Shown: positions 7,733 through 17,644 of the stretch, one piece after another
Layout: each line of letters opens with the position of its first letter
How positions within the stretch are numbered: position 1 is the stretch's first letter
NCBI RefSeq assembly: GCF_000276605.1
Contig: NZ_AKJX01000124.1
Span: 1 to 64,000, forward strand
Direction: 5' to 3'
DNA: 64,000 nucleotides
From: Acidovorax sp. CF316
GTDB taxonomy: Bacteria > Pseudomonadota > Gammaproteobacteria > Burkholderiales > Burkholderiaceae_C
Translations under genes and position numbers: made by a program
Notes under the pieces: generated by a model
Databases searched by the model: none
What the model saw: only the letters and a program-made list of their open reading frames with translations
Told to the model about the DNA's origin: nothing

Positions 7733-9403
7733 TCAGCGCAGGTTCAGGACATTGGAGTAGCGCCCCGCGCGCAGCATCTCATAGAGCGCGGCCAGGGAAT
7801 TCACCCCCAGGCCATACCCCAGGTAGAGTTGGCTGCCCGCCAGGGAGCTCAGGTCCATGCCGTTGATGTCCAGGACCGGGGCCGACACCGGCAGGGCCCC
7901 CGTGTACAAGGCAGCCATGGCGGGCACGAAACTGACCGTTGCGCCATCGAGCATGAGCAGGCGGCCATCGGACAGCAGCAGGGCCACGAAGATGGCGCCA
8001 GGCTGGCCCGCATGGGAGGCAGGCAGGGTGACACCGGCCTTGGCCGTGAGATTGTTCAGCGGACCGCTCTGGGCCGTGCTGAAGGCCGGCTCGGTGCCGG
8101 GTGCCGGCGTGCCGGTGCCCGGGTTCGTGCCGCCCGGATTGCCGACGTTGCCCGGGTTTGCGCTGTTGTCCACGCCGGCGTTGAGCGCAATGCGCGTGGG
8201 CGTGCTCACGATCCCGTTGGCAGTGGTCACCCCGTTGCCCAGCACGCCGCCGTCGGTACGACCCCAGGTGTAGACCGTGCCATCGGGCATGAGCGCTGCG
8301 GCGGCAAACGCACCCGTGAAGACATACGACACCGGGCCCGGCAGGCCCTGCACCCGCACCGGGCCCGCCTTGGCGTTGGCCGGCACCGAATCCCACTTGG
8401 TGGACACCGTGGTGCCGTCCCCCAGCAGGCCTCGCTCCCCCTGGCCGCAGGCGAACACGGCGCCGGCGCCGTCCACGAACAGCGCAGCACCACCGCCCGC
8501 GGCGATCTGGCGCAGGTTGGACAGGTTCTTGATGGTGTAGGGCTGGGCCGCCGTCTGCGCGCTCTCCTGGCCGCAGGTCAGCATGCCGCTGTTGGTGTCG
8601 CCCCAGGCCAGCGCCTGGCCATTCTTGATGCCGTAGTACAGGCCGGCGGCATTGCCCGTGGCGGTCGCGTCGATGAACGACAGCCCGACGGGCTTGAGGG
8701 CCGTCACCCCCAGCGGATCGGTGGCGGCGGTGACGGCCTGCAGCGGGTTGTCACGGCTGCTGTTGCTGCCCCAGCCGATCAGGCTGCCGTCCTGGCGGCG
8801 GCCAATCATCTGCGTTCCCGTCACGGCCAGCTGCACGATGCCGGTGGCACCGGCCACGGGCAGCGGCTGGCCCCGCTGCTGCGGGCCTCCCGGGCCCAGT
8901 CCCAGGTTGCCATAGCCGCTGTCATAGCCCCAGGCCCAGATCTGGCCATTGCTGTCCGTGGCGTAGAGCGAGTAACCGTTGGTCGCGGCCAGCACCGATA
9001 CGATGCCCGAGAGACCCGGTACCTGGACGGGCTCGTAGCGGAACTGGCCGCCCGAGGTATTGGCGCCGATCAGCCCGTCCGAGACATTGCCCCAGACCCA
9101 CACGCTGCCATCGCGCTTCACGGCCGCGGACAGTTGCCCCCCGGCGGTCAAGGCGACCACCTCGTTGCCCAGCGATGCGATCTTGGCGGGCGCAGGGTTG
9201 CTGCGGTCGGCCTGGCCACGGCCCAGTTGTCCCGAGTCGCCGCGTCCCCAGGAGGTGACGCTGCCGTCCGCATTGAGCAGCAGCATGTGGTAGTCGCCGA
9301 TGACGACATGCGGAATGGCCGCCATCGCCGGGCAGGCCAGCCCGGCCAGGGCACCGGCCAGCACGAGGGCCCGGCGCAAGAACCGGTTCAAGGAATCAGA
9401 CAT
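7733..9403 (-). CDS. Secreted RCC1-repeat (beta-propeller) protein
   Basis: 556 aa. A Sec signal peptide is clear ([19 protein letters not shown], cleavage near residue 29). About seven RCC1-type repeats follow, recognised by strings such as [42 protein letters not shown] and [15 protein letters not shown], enough for a seven-bladed propeller. A Gly/Pro/Asn-rich linker ([15 protein letters not shown], about residues 425-445) leads to a C-terminal domain of about 110 aa that I do not recognise. The start at 9403 puts the signal peptide first and has AGGAG upstream. It is divergent from the response-regulator gene with a 163-base spacer. RCC1 repeats in exported bacterial proteins have no common function; binding is likely, chemistry is not. 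The adjacent sensor kinase makes a sensory role possible, but this is inference. Confidence 0.82.
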   Translation of the reverse strand: MSDSLNRFLRRALVLAGALAGLACPAMAAIPHVVIGDYHMLLLNADGSVTSWGRGDSGQLGRGQADRSNPAPAKIASLGNEVVALTAGGQLSAAVKRDGSVWVWGNVSDGLIGANTSGGQFRYEPVQVPGLSGIVSVLAATNGYSLYATDSNGQIWAWGYDSGYGNLGLGPGGPQQRGQPLPVAGATGIVQLAVTGTQMIGRRQDGSLIGWGSNSSRDNPLQAVTAATDPLGVTALKPVGLSFIDATATGNAAGLYYGIKNGQALAWGDTNSGMLTCGQESAQTAAQPYTIKNLSNLRQIAAGGGAALFVDGAGAVFACGQGERGLLGDGTTVSTKWDSVPANAKAGPVRVQGLPGPVSYVFTGAFAAAALMPDGTVYTWGRTDGGVLGNGVTTANGIVSTPTRIALNAGVDNSANPGNVGNPGGTNPGTGTPAPGTEPAFSTAQSGPLNNLTAKAGVTLPASHAGQPGAIFVALLLSDGRLLMLDGATVSFVPAMAALYTGALPVSAPVLDINGMDLSSLAGSQLYLGYGLGVNSLAALYEMLRAGRYSNVLNLR

Positions 9404-9566
9404 GGAGCAACTCCTGCGAGCAGTGAAGGTGCATGGATTCTTCCGCCACCTGCCGTATCCGTCTGTCCCTCGAACACGGGACAAAACGGTTCATGTGCAA
9501 GCAGCTGTGACAGCAGGCCCCGCGTATCATGAAACGCACCGCCGAGCTTCCAAGGCCTGTCCACCC

Positions 9567-10256
9567 ATGTCCGCTTTGCTCTCCGTGCTCGTGATCGAGG
9601 ACGACCCGCTCTTCAGGCAGCGCCTGTGCGACAGCATTGCCGCCGCGCCCGACCTGCGCCTGGTGGGCGCCGCCGGTGACGCCGCCTCGGGCCTGGCCCT
9701 GCTGGCCCGGCACCAGCCCCAGGTGCTGCTGCTGGACCTGGGCCTGCCCGACCTCAACGGCATCGAGGTGATCGCGCGCAGCGCGGACGTCGCGCCCCAT
9801 TGCGAGGTGGTGGTGGTCACCGTGTTCGGCGACGAGGCCCATGTCATGCAGGCGCTGGCGGCCGGCGCCACGGGCTATGTTCTCAAGGACACACCGGCCC
9901 TGGACCTGGCCGAGATGGTGCGTGCCGTGCACGCGGGCGGCAGCCCCATCAGCCCCGTCATCGCGCGCCGCCTGCTGACCCGGCTGGCCCCCGCGGGCCC
10001 CTCGCGCCAGCGTGCGCAGGCCGGCCCGCCGGACACCGCGGTGAGCGAAGCCGATGCGGGCCTGCTCAGCGAGCGCGAATGCGAGATGCTCGGCATGGCC
10101 GCCAAGGGCTACAGCTACCGCGAGATCGCACAGATGATGGGCGTGACCCAGCAGACCGTGCTCACCTACGTCAAGCGCAGCTACCGCAAGCTGCAGGTGC
10201 ACTCCCGGTCGGAAGCGGTCTACGAAGCCCGCAAGCGCGGGCTGATGGGCGACTGA
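9567..10256 (+). CDS. LuxR/NarL-family response regulator
   Basis: 229 aa. The receiver domain (residues about 5-120) has the acidic pocket Glu11-Asp12-Asp13, the phospho-acceptor Asp57 in LLLDLGLPD, Thr85 and Lys107 (YVLKD). After a linker comes a NarL-type helix-turn-helix (about residues 163-222, LSERECEMLGMAAKGYSYREIA). The ATG at 9567 (MSALLSVLVIEDD) gives a normal receiver start; the longer frame has no family similarity before it. The sensor kinase gene follows after 16 bases, so this is the cognate regulator. The target genes are unknown; the divergent RCC1 gene is the simplest candidate. Confidence 0.93.
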   Translation: MSALLSVLVIEDDPLFRQRLCDSIAAAPDLRLVGAAGDAASGLALLARHQPQVLLLDLGLPDLNGIEVIARSADVAPHCEVVVVTVFGDEAHVMQALAAGATGYVLKDTPALDLAEMVRAVHAGGSPISPVIARRLLTRLAPAGPSRQRAQAGPPDTAVSEADAGLLSERECEMLGMAAKGYSYREIAQMMGVTQQTVLTYVKRSYRKLQVHSRSEAVYEARKRGLMGD

Positions 10257-10272
10257 AGGCCCTGGCACTGTG

Positions 10273-12252
10273 ATGCCCGTGGCGCGCGCCCCCCGCACCA
10301 GACCGGCACACCCCGGCCTGCCCTGGTTGGTGGCCGCCAGCCTGGTCCTGGCGGCGATGCTGGCACCGGCCCGCACGGCCGCAACCGGCGTCCCCGAGAC
10401 CACCGACTCCCTGGTGGTCACACGCGTGGAGCGCTGGACCCCGGCACCGGGGACCGAGCCCTCCATCGGCCCGCCGGCGGATGCCGCGCAAGGCGCCTGG
10501 CAGCCGGTCGAGCTGCCGCAGGCGGTGCGCCGCGACCCGACCACGCGGGCCGCCGTCAACCTGCCCCTGCCCACCGTCTGGTACCGCACCGCATGCCCGG
10601 CACCCGTCGCGCAGGAAACCCTGGCCCTGTACCTGCCGCGTGTCAACGGCGGCCCCCTGCAGGTCTGGCTGCGCACCGGGCAAGGCACGCGGCAGCTGCT
10701 GGACAACAGCCCGGCCTGGCCCTCGCAGTGGAACCAGCCCATCCTGCTGCGCCTGCCCAGCGCCGCCTCCCAGCCGGGCGGCAGTTGCCGGCTGTTCCTC
10801 GCGCTGCCGCCGCGCGCCGACGGCAGCTATGCCCTGAGCCGCCTGTGGATGGGGCCGGAGCCCGAGGTCCAGGGCCTGTGGTCGGCACGCCAGCGCTGGG
10901 TCGTCACCGTGCCCCTGGCGGCCAGCACCACGCTGGTCATGCTGGGGCTGTTCTCGCTGGCCTTCTGGTGGCGCCGACGACAGGACACCGCCTATCTGTA
11001 CTTCGGGCTCGCGTCGCTGGCCTGGTGGTTCCGCAACCTGCACTACGGCATCGAGCTGCCGCAGAACCTCGACGCCCTGCGCTGGTTCTGGTGGGCCACC
11101 GATGCCTCGATGACCTGGGTCATGCTGCTGGTCTACCTGTTCTCGCTGCGCTTTGCGACGCGCAGCTTCCCCTTTGTGGAGCGCCTGCTGCTGGGCTTTG
11201 CACTCCTGGTCTCGGCCGTGTCGATGCCGGTGCTGCCCTGGGCGCTGGACACGCCGCTGCTGCTGCATGCCGCCAATACGCTGGTGGCGATGGGCGTGAC
11301 CCTGCTCATCGCCTGGTCGGCCTGGCGCGGTAGCCGCGAACTGCGCGTGCTGGCACTGGCGCTGTGCATCTGCCTGGGCCTGGGCGTGCACGACCTGGCG
11401 CTGCTGCAGCTGCGCATCCCGCCCGAAAGCCTGTACCTGATGCCCTACGCCATGGTGCTGGTGCTGGGCGCCTTTCTGTACGCCGTGAACCGCCGCTACA
11501 TCGGTGCGCTGGAGCATGCCGAGGGCGCGGCCCAGGTACTGCAGGACCGGCTGGCCGAACAGCAGCGCGCGCTGGAGGCCAATTTCGCCCTGCTGGCCGA
11601 GGTGGAGAACGAGCGCGTGCGCCTGACGGAGCGCCAGCGGCTCACGCGCGACATGCACGATGGCCTGGGCGCGATGCTGGTGTCATCGCTGGGCCAGATC
11701 GAGCAGGGCCGACTGTCGCAGGGCGAGATGGCCCAGGTGCTGCGCGAATGCCTGGAAGACCTGCGCCTGACCATCGATTCGATGGAGCCCATCGACCAGG
11801 ACCTGACCACCCTGCTGGCCACTTTGCGCCAGCGCGTGGGCCACCGCCTGGCGCAGGGCGGCATCGCCCTGCACTGGCACATGGACGACCTGCCGCCGCT
11901 GCCCTGGCTGGACGCCCCCGCCGCGCTGCACGTGCTGCGCATCGTGCAGGAGGCGCTGGCCAACGTGGTCAAGCACTCCGGGGCGGCCAACGTCACGCTG
12001 TCGGCCACGCTGGATGCGGGGCCGGGGGTGTGCGTGCAGATCGAGGACGACGGGCGCGGGCTGCAGGCCCGGCCGGATGGGCACCAGGGCCGCGGGCTGG
12101 GCCACATCGAGGAGCGCGCACGGCAACTGGGCGGCCATGCGCGGATCGTGCTGGGGGCCGGGGGCGGTACGGTGGTGCAGCTGTGGCTACCGCTGCAGGG
12201 CCCACCCCCTGCGTTGGACGGGTTCAGGCATTCGCACTGGCCTGCGCCCTGA
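10273..12252 (+). CDS. Sensor histidine kinase with 7TMR-DISM-type sensor and HisKA_3 core
   Basis: 659 aa. An N-terminal signal or membrane segment (about residues 16-35) is followed by a periplasmic beta-rich region (about 40-205), then seven hydrophobic helices (about 210-415), as in the 7TMR-DISM class. A coiled linker leads to the HisKA_3 dimerisation helix with the phospho-acceptor His462 in TRDMHDGLGAM, and a GHKL ATPase domain with N-box VQEALANVVKHS and IEDDGRGL. This is the NarX/DegS-type kinase expected to pair with the upstream NarL-type regulator. A GTG at 10270 could be used instead of the ATG at 10273. It ends 12 bases from the convergent unknown gene. The ligand is unknown; DISM sensors often respond to carbohydrates or other extracellular compounds. 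Confidence 0.9.
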   Translation: MPVARAPRTRPAHPGLPWLVAASLVLAAMLAPARTAATGVPETTDSLVVTRVERWTPAPGTEPSIGPPADAAQGAWQPVELPQAVRRDPTTRAAVNLPLPTVWYRTACPAPVAQETLALYLPRVNGGPLQVWLRTGQGTRQLLDNSPAWPSQWNQPILLRLPSAASQPGGSCRLFLALPPRADGSYALSRLWMGPEPEVQGLWSARQRWVVTVPLAASTTLVMLGLFSLAFWWRRRQDTAYLYFGLASLAWWFRNLHYGIELPQNLDALRWFWWATDASMTWVMLLVYLFSLRFATRSFPFVERLLLGFALLVSAVSMPVLPWALDTPLLLHAANTLVAMGVTLLIAWSAWRGSRELRVLALALCICLGLGVHDLALLQLRIPPESLYLMPYAMVLVLGAFLYAVNRRYIGALEHAEGAAQVLQDRLAEQQRALEANFALLAEVENERVRLTERQRLTRDMHDGLGAMLVSSLGQIEQGRLSQGEMAQVLRECLEDLRLTIDSMEPIDQDLTTLLATLRQRVGHRLAQGGIALHWHMDDLPPLPWLDAPAALHVLRIVQEALANVVKHSGAANVTLSATLDAGPGVCVQIEDDGRGLQARPDGHQGRGLGHIEERARQLGGHARIVLGAGGGTVVQLWLPLQGPPPALDGFRHSHWPAP

Positions 12253-12264
12253 CCGTTCGGGGCC

Positions 12265-12837
12265 TCAGGGCTTGGCTACAGTCAGGAAGACCCGCTTGCG
12301 GTCCCAGTTCTTGCGCCCCAGGTACTTGATGGCCATGGCGTAGCGCCCTGGGGGCAGGAAGTCTTGCGTCAGAGTGTCCTGCTGCGTGACCACGGGCTGG
12401 CCATTGACGCGCACATCCTGGCGCGCCACCAGCTCGGGTTCGCTGTCCAGGTCCTGGCCATCGAGGGCATAGACCGTGACATCGGGCTCTTCCTTTTCTT
12501 CGCCCACGTGGGGCAGGCCCATGGCGCTGGGACGCGTGAGCACGTCCAGGGCCACCTTGCCATCCACCGGCTCGCGCACGATCCAGTAGACCTCGCGCAC
12601 GTTCTCGTTGAGTTCGGCCAGCAAGGCCTTGAGCTTCTCGAACTCGGCCTTGTCGGCGATCACCTCGACAGCCTTGCCACCGATGGTCGCATCAAAGCAG
12701 CGGCCGATGCGGTCCACGCAGGGCAGGCGGTCAAAGTAGCCGCGTGCATAGGATGGCGCAGGCACCTGCTGCGCAGCGGCAGGCACGGCCATCGAGCCCA
12801 GGCACAAGGCCATGGCGGCAGCGGCCAGCGCCCTCAC
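12265..12837 (-). CDS. Secreted protein of unknown function, translationally coupled to hisF
   Basis: 190 aa from a GTG start at 12837 that overlaps the hisF stop (GTGA, 4 bases). With this start the protein opens with a signal peptide ([21 protein letters not shown]); starting at the internal ATG would truncate it. The mature part has an early pair of cysteines ([13 protein letters not shown]), a charged helical stretch ([20 protein letters not shown]) and a C-terminal beta-like region ending [17 protein letters not shown] do not recognise the family. The tight coupling to hisF says it is made with the histidine enzymes, yet it is exported, so the link is probably only positional. Confidence 0.72.
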   Translation of the reverse strand: MRALAAAAMALCLGSMAVPAAAQQVPAPSYARGYFDRLPCVDRIGRCFDATIGGKAVEVIADKAEFEKLKALLAELNENVREVYWIVREPVDGKVALDVLTRPSAMGLPHVGEEKEEPDVTVYALDGQDLDSEPELVARQDVRVNGQPVVTQQDTLTQDFLPPGRYAMAIKYLGRKNWDRKRVFLTVAKP

Positions 12838-13634
12838 AGCCGCACCGGGATGCCGCGCCCCGCCATGTGCCGCTTGGACTGGCCCACGGTGTATTCGCCG
12901 TAGTGGAAGATGCTGGCGGCCAGCACCGCATCGGCACCGCCGATCTGGATGCCGTCGGCCAGGTGGTCCAGGTTGCCCACACCGCCCGAGGCGATCACGG
13001 GCACGCTGACTGCATCGCTCACAGCGCGCGTGAGCGCCAGGTCGAAGCCGGCCTTGGTGCCGTCGCGGTCCATGCTGGTCAGCAGGATCTCGCCCGCGCC
13101 GCGGCGCGTCATCTCGGTGGCCCAGGCCACGGCATCCAGGCCCGTGTTCTTGCGCCCGCCATGGCTGTAGACGTCCCAGCCAGCGCCCACGGGCCGGCCG
13201 TCGGCACCGGTGCGCTGCGCGTCCGCGTCGGAGCGGCGCTTGGCGTCGATGGCCACCACGATGCACTGCGCGCCGTACTTGGCCGACACCGCATCGATCA
13301 CCTCGGGGTTGGCGATCGCGGCCGAGTTGAAGCTGGTCTTGTCGGCGCCTGCATTGAGCAGGCGGCGCACGTCCTCGACCGTGCGCACGCCGCCACCCAC
13401 GGTGAGCGGAATGAACACCTGGCTTGCCACCGCTTCGATGATGGGCAGGATCAGGTCGCGCCCGTCGCTGGTGGCGGTGATGTCGAGGAAGGTCAGTTCG
13501 TCGGCGCCCTGGGCGTTGTAGCGCGCGGCGATCTCGACGGGGTCGCCCGCATCGCGCAGCTCGACGAAATTGACGCCCTTGACCACGCGGCCTCCGGTCA
13601 CGTCCAGGCAGGGGATGATGCGTTTGGCAAGCAT
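12834..13634 (-). CDS. hisF: Imidazole glycerol phosphate synthase, cyclase subunit (HisF)
   Basis: 266 aa (beta/alpha)8 barrel. It uses ammonia from HisH to convert PRFAR into imidazole glycerol phosphate and AICAR. The active-site motifs [12 protein letters not shown] (Asp11), [23 protein letters not shown] and VIASGGVGN are all present. The start at 13634 ([12 protein letters not shown]) is the conserved N-terminus. There are 38 bases from hisA. A normal hisI or hisE does not follow; a secreted protein overlaps the hisF end instead. Last recognised enzyme of the hisCBHAF run. Confidence 0.98.
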   Translation of the reverse strand: MLAKRIIPCLDVTGGRVVKGVNFVELRDAGDPVEIAARYNAQGADELTFLDITATSDGRDLILPIIEAVASQVFIPLTVGGGVRTVEDVRRLLNAGADKTSFNSAAIANPEVIDAVSAKYGAQCIVVAIDAKRRSDADAQRTGADGRPVGAGWDVYSHGGRKNTGLDAVAWATEMTRRGAGEILLTSMDRDGTKAGFDLALTRAVSDAVSVPVIASGGVGNLDHLADGIQIGGADAVLAASIFHYGEYTVGQSKRHMAGRGIPVRL

Positions 13635-13672
13635 GTCAGAGGTCCAATGGGGCGGCGCTGCCACCCCGGGGG

Positions 13673-14413
13673 TTATCCATTGAGTTCGTCGGCGCGCGCC
13701 TGCGCGGCCGTGAAATCGAGGTCGCCGCTGTAGATGGCACGGCCGCAGATCACGCCTTCCACGCCTTCGCCCTCGACGGCGCACAGCTGCTCGATGTCGG
13801 CCATGTTGGACAGGCCGCCCGAGGCGATCACCGGGATGCTCAGCGACTGCGCGAGCTTGACGGTGGCATCGATGTTGATGCCCGAGAGCATGCCGTCGCG
13901 GCCGATGTCGGTGTAGATGATGGACTCGACGCCCCAGTCCTCGAACTTCTTGGCCAGGTCCACGACCTCGTGGCCGGTGAGCTTGCTCCAGCCGTCGGTG
14001 GCGACCTTGCCATCCTTGGCATCCAGGCCGACGATGATGTGGCCGCCGAAGGCACTGCAGGCGTCCTTGAGGAAGCCGGGGTTCTTCACGGCCGCCGTGC
14101 CGATGATCACGTAGCGCAGGCCGCCGTCGATGTATTTTTCGATGGTGTCCAGGTCGCGGATGCCGCCGCCGAGCTGCACCGGGATGTCCTCGCCCACTTC
14201 CTTGAGGATGGACTTGATCGCCGTGAAGTTCTTGGGCACGCCGGCGAAGGCACCATTCAGGTCCACCAGGTGCAGGCGGCGCGCGCCGGCCTCCAGCCAC
14301 TTGCGCGCCATGGCGGCAGGGTCTTCACCGAAGGTGGTGGATTGGTCCATATCGCCTTGCTTGAGGCGTACGCAGTGGCCGTCCTTGAGGTCGATGGCGG
14401 GAATGAGCAGCAT
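13673..14413 (-). CDS. hisA: ProFAR isomerase (HisA)
   Basis: 246 aa. (beta/alpha)8-barrel isomerase that converts ProFAR to PRFAR by an Amadori rearrangement. The general acid/base Asp8 is in [14 protein letters not shown] and the second catalytic Asp in [12 protein letters not shown]; phosphate-binding QLGGGIRD and [10 protein letters not shown] are also seen. It resembles HisF in fold but keeps the HisA-specific motifs. There are 78 bases after hisH and 38 before hisF on the same strand, so it is part of one transcription unit from the toxin-antitoxin promoter through hisF. Confidence 0.98.
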   Translation of the reverse strand: MLLIPAIDLKDGHCVRLKQGDMDQSTTFGEDPAAMARKWLEAGARRLHLVDLNGAFAGVPKNFTAIKSILKEVGEDIPVQLGGGIRDLDTIEKYIDGGLRYVIIGTAAVKNPGFLKDACSAFGGHIIVGLDAKDGKVATDGWSKLTGHEVVDLAKKFEDWGVESIIYTDIGRDGMLSGINIDATVKLAQSLSIPVIASGGLSNMADIEQLCAVEGEGVEGVICGRAIYSGDLDFTAAQARADELNG

Positions 14414-14491
14414 GGTGGGTTCGGGTGGAAAGGGGCGAGGCCGGGCTCGGCCCGAACAGGGTTGTGAAGGGTTGGGAACGTGGGGACGTTC

Positions 14492-15163
14492 TCAGGGATT
14501 CCAGTGGAGGAAGTTGCGGTACAGCGCCAAGCCGTGCTCCGCACTTTTCTCGGGGTGGAACTGGGTGGCAAAAATATTATCGCGTGCAATCGCCGCGGCG
14601 AACACACCGCCGTAGTCCGTCTCGCCCGCGCAGTGGGCTGCGTCCTTGGGACGGGCGTAGAAGCTGTGCACGAAGTAGAAGTAGCTGCCATCGGGCACGC
14701 CGGCCCAGACCGGGTGCACGCCAGCAGCCCCGTGGGGCACCTGGCGCACCTGGTTCCAGCCCATCTGCGGCACCTTGAAACGGCTGCCATCGGGCTGGTT
14801 GCGGCCGACCAGGTCGAACTTGCGCACTTCGCCGGGGACCAGCGACAGGCCAGGCGTATCGCCCTCGGCGCTGTGGTCGAGCAGCATCTGCATGCCCACG
14901 CAGACGCCGAACATCGGCTTTTGCGCCGCTGCTTCAAGCACCGACTCCTGCAAGCCGGAGTCACGCAGCTCGCGCATGCAGTCGGGCATGGCACCCTGCC
15001 CCGGCAGCACGATGCGCTGCGCGGCACGCACATCTTCGGGGCGCGAGGTGACGACCACGGTCCAGCCCGAGCCCTCGGCCGCGGCCTGCACGGCCTGCGA
15101 TACCGAGCGCAGGTTGCCCATGCCGTAATCAACCACGGCGACGGTTTTTGCTTCCATATTCAT
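14492..15163 (-). CDS. hisH: Imidazole glycerol phosphate synthase, glutamine amidotransferase subunit (HisH)
   Basis: 223 aa class I glutaminase that feeds ammonia to HisF. The triad is visible: Cys in [11 protein letters not shown] (about residue 89), His and Glu in [13 protein letters not shown] (about residues 200-202). The N-terminal [12 protein letters not shown] is typical. Two in-frame starts lie close together (ATG at 15163 and 15157); the first is used. A 55-base gap separates it from hisB. Codon use and GC match the neighbours. Confidence 0.97.
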   Translation of the reverse strand: MNMEAKTVAVVDYGMGNLRSVSQAVQAAAEGSGWTVVVTSRPEDVRAAQRIVLPGQGAMPDCMRELRDSGLQESVLEAAAQKPMFGVCVGMQMLLDHSAEGDTPGLSLVPGEVRKFDLVGRNQPDGSRFKVPQMGWNQVRQVPHGAAGVHPVWAGVPDGSYFYFVHSFYARPKDAAHCAGETDYGGVFAAAIARDNIFATQFHPEKSAEHGLALYRNFLHWNP

Positions 15164-15218
15164 AGCTATCGGCGCTTGGTGAAAAAGCGGTAGCGGCCTT
15201 TTTCTTGGCGAAGGGGGA

Positions 15219-15854
15219 TCAGAGACTGCCCTTGGTGGACGGAATGGTGCCGGCGGCGCGCGGGTCGCGCGTGAGGGCTGCGCGCAATGCGCGGGCGAAG
15301 GCCTTGAACACCGTTTCGCACTGGTGGTGCGCGTTGATGCCCTTAAGGTTGTCGATGTGCAAGGTCACGCCCGCATGGTTCACGAAGCCCTGGAAGAATT
15401 CGTAGGTGAGCTGGGTGTCGAAGCCACCGATGCTGCCCGCCGTGAAGGGGATGTGCAGGTGCAGCCCGGGGCGGCCCGAGAAATCGACCACCACGCGGCT
15501 CAGCGCCTCGTCCAGCGGCACATAGGCGTGGCCGTAGCGGGTGATGCCCTTCTTGTCGCCCACGGCGCGCGCGAAGGCCTGGCCCAGGGTGATGCCCACG
15601 TCTTCCACCGTGTGGTGGCCGTCGATGTGCAGGTCGCCGTCGCAGTCGATCTCCAGGTCGATCAACCCGTGGCGGGCGATCTGCTCGAGCATGTGGTCGA
15701 AGAAGCCGATGCCGGTGTGCAGCTTGGCCTGGCCGGTGCCGTCGAGGTTGATGCGCACGGTGATGTGCGTCTCGGCGGTGTTGCGGCTGACCTCGGCGGT
15801 GCGATCGGCCTGGGGATCGGCCGATGCGGAAGGTACGAGAGCAGAAGAAGTCAT
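15219..15854 (-). CDS. hisB: Imidazoleglycerol-phosphate dehydratase (HisB)
   Basis: 211 aa, the mono-functional dehydratase found outside enterobacteria, with no phosphatase domain. It removes water from imidazole glycerol phosphate. Metal-binding repeats are clear: [27 protein letters not shown] and [13 protein letters not shown]. The N-terminus has about 20 extra Ser/Ala/Asp-rich residues ([15 protein letters not shown]) before the fold begins at [14 protein letters not shown]. The start at 15854 overlaps the hisC stop by 4 bases (ATGA). The histidinol-phosphate phosphatase needed for the pathway is not in this window. Confidence 0.97.
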   Translation of the reverse strand: MTSSALVPSASADPQADRTAEVSRNTAETHITVRINLDGTGQAKLHTGIGFFDHMLEQIARHGLIDLEIDCDGDLHIDGHHTVEDVGITLGQAFARAVGDKKGITRYGHAYVPLDEALSRVVVDFSGRPGLHLHIPFTAGSIGGFDTQLTYEFFQGFVNHAGVTLHIDNLKGINAHHQCETVFKAFARALRAALTRDPRAAGTIPSTKGSL

Positions 15855-16963
15855 AGGGAGGCTTGGAGCGCAGCGAGCATCTGCGCGTTGTCGTCGGCGT
15901 TGCCCACCGTGAGGCGCAGGCAGTTGGCCAGCAATGGGTGCATTGTAGAAACGTTCTTGACCAGGACCTTGCGCTTTTTCATGCCCTCGTAGGTTGTGGC
16001 GGAATCGGCCACACGCACCAGCACCATGTTGGCCTCGCTGTCCCAGCATTTTTCGATGCCCGGCATGGCCTTGAGCGCCTGCACCAGGACCGTGCGCTGG
16101 GCACGCAGCTCGGCCGCCTGGCCGGCGAACACGTCGGCATGCTCCAGCGCGAACAGCGCGGCCTCGCAGTTGAGCACGCTCACGTTGTAGGGCGGGCGCA
16201 CCTTGTCGATCTCGGCCACCGCGGCGGCCGGACCGATGAGGTAGCCCAGGCGCACGCCGGCCAGGCCGAACTTGCTGAGTGTGCGCATGAGCAGCACATG
16301 GGCATTGCGGTCGGGCTCGGCACGCATGCGGTCGATGAAGCTGCGGCTGGCGAAGGGCTGGTAGGCCTCGTCCATCACCACGAAGCCGCCCTGGGCACCC
16401 ACCGCGTCGACGATGCGCTGCACGGCGCCCTCGTCCCACAGCGTGGCCGTGGGGTTGTTGGGGTAGGCGATGTAGGTGATGGCCGGGCGGTGCTGCGCAA
16501 TGGCGGCCAGCATGGCGGGTTCGTCGAGCTCGAAATCGGGCGTGAGCGGCACGCCGACGAAGTCCAGGCCCTGCAGCTGCGCGGAGAGCGGGTACATCAC
16601 GAAGCCCGGCATGGGCGCCAGCATGGTGGCACGCTCGCCGGGCTGGGCGCAGGCCAGGGCCAGCAGGGTGATGAGCTCATCCGAGCCATTGCCCAGCACG
16701 ATGCCATGGCCCTCGGGCAGGCCGGCGTACTTCGCCAGCGCGGCCTTGAGGTCGTTCAGGCGCTCGCCCGGGTAGCGGTTGAGCGCCAGCCCACCCAGGC
16801 GCTGGCCCAGCGCCGCCTGCAGATGGGCCGGGAGGCGAAACGGGTTCTCCATGGCATCCATCTTGAGCATGCCGGTGGAGGGCTGCACGCCATAGGCGTG
16901 CATGGCACGCACGTCGGCACGGATGCGGTTCAGGGCGGCGGGAAGGCTTGCGGGAGTGGTCAT
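15851..16963 (-). CDS. hisC: Histidinol-phosphate aminotransferase (HisC)
   Basis: 370 aa fold-type I PLP enzyme that transaminates imidazole acetol phosphate to histidinol phosphate. Motifs include [45 protein letters not shown] and the PLP-lysine in [16 protein letters not shown]. Length is normal. The ATG at 16963 overlaps the stop of the PIN-domain toxin gene by 4 bases (ATGA), so hisC translation is probably coupled to a toxin gene; the next overlap with hisB is also 4 bases. There is no space for a separate hisC promoter between toxin and hisC, so any own promoter would lie within the toxin gene. Confidence 0.97.
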   Translation of the reverse strand: MTTPASLPAALNRIRADVRAMHAYGVQPSTGMLKMDAMENPFRLPAHLQAALGQRLGGLALNRYPGERLNDLKAALAKYAGLPEGHGIVLGNGSDELITLLALACAQPGERATMLAPMPGFVMYPLSAQLQGLDFVGVPLTPDFELDEPAMLAAIAQHRPAITYIAYPNNPTATLWDEGAVQRIVDAVGAQGGFVVMDEAYQPFASRSFIDRMRAEPDRNAHVLLMRTLSKFGLAGVRLGYLIGPAAAVAEIDKVRPPYNVSVLNCEAALFALEHADVFAGQAAELRAQRTVLVQALKAMPGIEKCWDSEANMVLVRVADSATTYEGMKKRKVLVKNVSTMHPLLANCLRLTVGNADDNAQMLAALQASL

Positions 16964-17418
16964 TCGGCGGTGTCCAGTTCGTTGGGGGCCACAAGGAAAG
17001 GGTTGATGCAGCGCACGGCGTCCAGCACCTGGTCGTGCGGCAGGGCTTCGGTGAGCAGGTAGCGGCAGCCCTGCTGGTGCGCGGAGGAGACGATGAGCGC
17101 GTCCCAGTAGCCCAGGCGGTAGCGGTCCTGCAGGTCCCAGGCACCGTCCACGGTGTAGGCATCGAGGTGGGGCGGCAGCCACACGCGCAGCCGGCGCACC
17201 TGGGCACGCACCAGTTGCACGGTGCGCGGACCCTCGAAGCGCTGGATGGCCTGGTTGTACAGCTCGTTGAGCACCTGGGAGCTGATGCGCCCACTGCGCG
17301 TCTGCCAACAGAAGCCGAGCCACTCCCGTGCACGGACCTGGCGGGACGGGTCGCGCTCGTCCACGCTGGCCAGCAGCACTTCGGTGTCGACGAAGAGGGG
17401 GGTCGTGCCGCTGCTCAT
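16960..17418 (-). CDS. PIN-domain toxin ribonuclease (VapC-like)
   Basis: 152 aa. The four acidic residues of the PIN nuclease site are in place: Asp11 (FVDTEVLL), Glu52 (VLNELYN), Asp106 (GYWDALIV) and Glu124 (LLTEAL). VapC-type toxins cut specific tRNA or rRNA sites and are neutralised by the partner antitoxin. Its start overlaps the antitoxin stop by 4 bases and its stop overlaps the hisC start by 4 bases, so three genes are read in one coupled chain. The ATG at 17418 fits this overlap; upstream residues in the longer frame belong to the antitoxin region. Toxicity is inferred from the domain and pairing. GC content is similar to the his genes. Confidence 0.87.
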   Translation of the reverse strand: MSSGTTPLFVDTEVLLASVDERDPSRQVRAREWLGFCWQTRSGRISSQVLNELYNQAIQRFEGPRTVQLVRAQVRRLRVWLPPHLDAYTVDGAWDLQDRYRLGYWDALIVSSAHQQGCRYLLTEALPHDQVLDAVRCINPFLVAPNELDTAE

Positions 17419-17639
17419 CGCTGGAACAGGGTTTCGCGCGGCACATAGGGCCCGCTGGAAGCGCCCCAGCTCTCGAAGCCCAGGGCCTCGCGCATGGCCT
17501 GGGCGTAGGCGTCTTCCTGGCGCATCTTCTCGGCCAGCCATTCGCCCAGCAAGCGCGAGACGCTGCTGCCGCGCCGCGCCGCCTCGACGCGCACCCATTC
17601 GGCAACTGTGTCGTCCATGGTGATGGTGACGTTCTTCAT
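17415..17639 (-). CDS. Ribbon-helix-helix antitoxin partner of the PIN toxin
   Basis: 74 aa. The N-terminus NVTITMDDTVAEWVRVEAA followed by RRGSSVSRLLGEWL fits a ribbon-helix-helix DNA-binding domain: one beta strand and two helices. The C-terminal part (about residues 45-74) would be the toxin-binding tail. It precedes the toxin with a 4-base overlap, the standard order. The ATG at 17639 has no Shine-Dalgarno sequence, and a TAATAT -10-like element ends about 7 bases before it on the minus strand, so the message may be leaderless. A perfect palindrome covering the promoter (17650-17684) is the likely autoregulatory operator. Confidence 0.83.
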   Translation of the reverse strand: MKNVTITMDDTVAEWVRVEAARRGSSVSRLLGEWLAEKMRQEDAYAQAMREALGFESWGASSGPYVPRETLFQR

Positions 17640-17644
17640 GCAGT

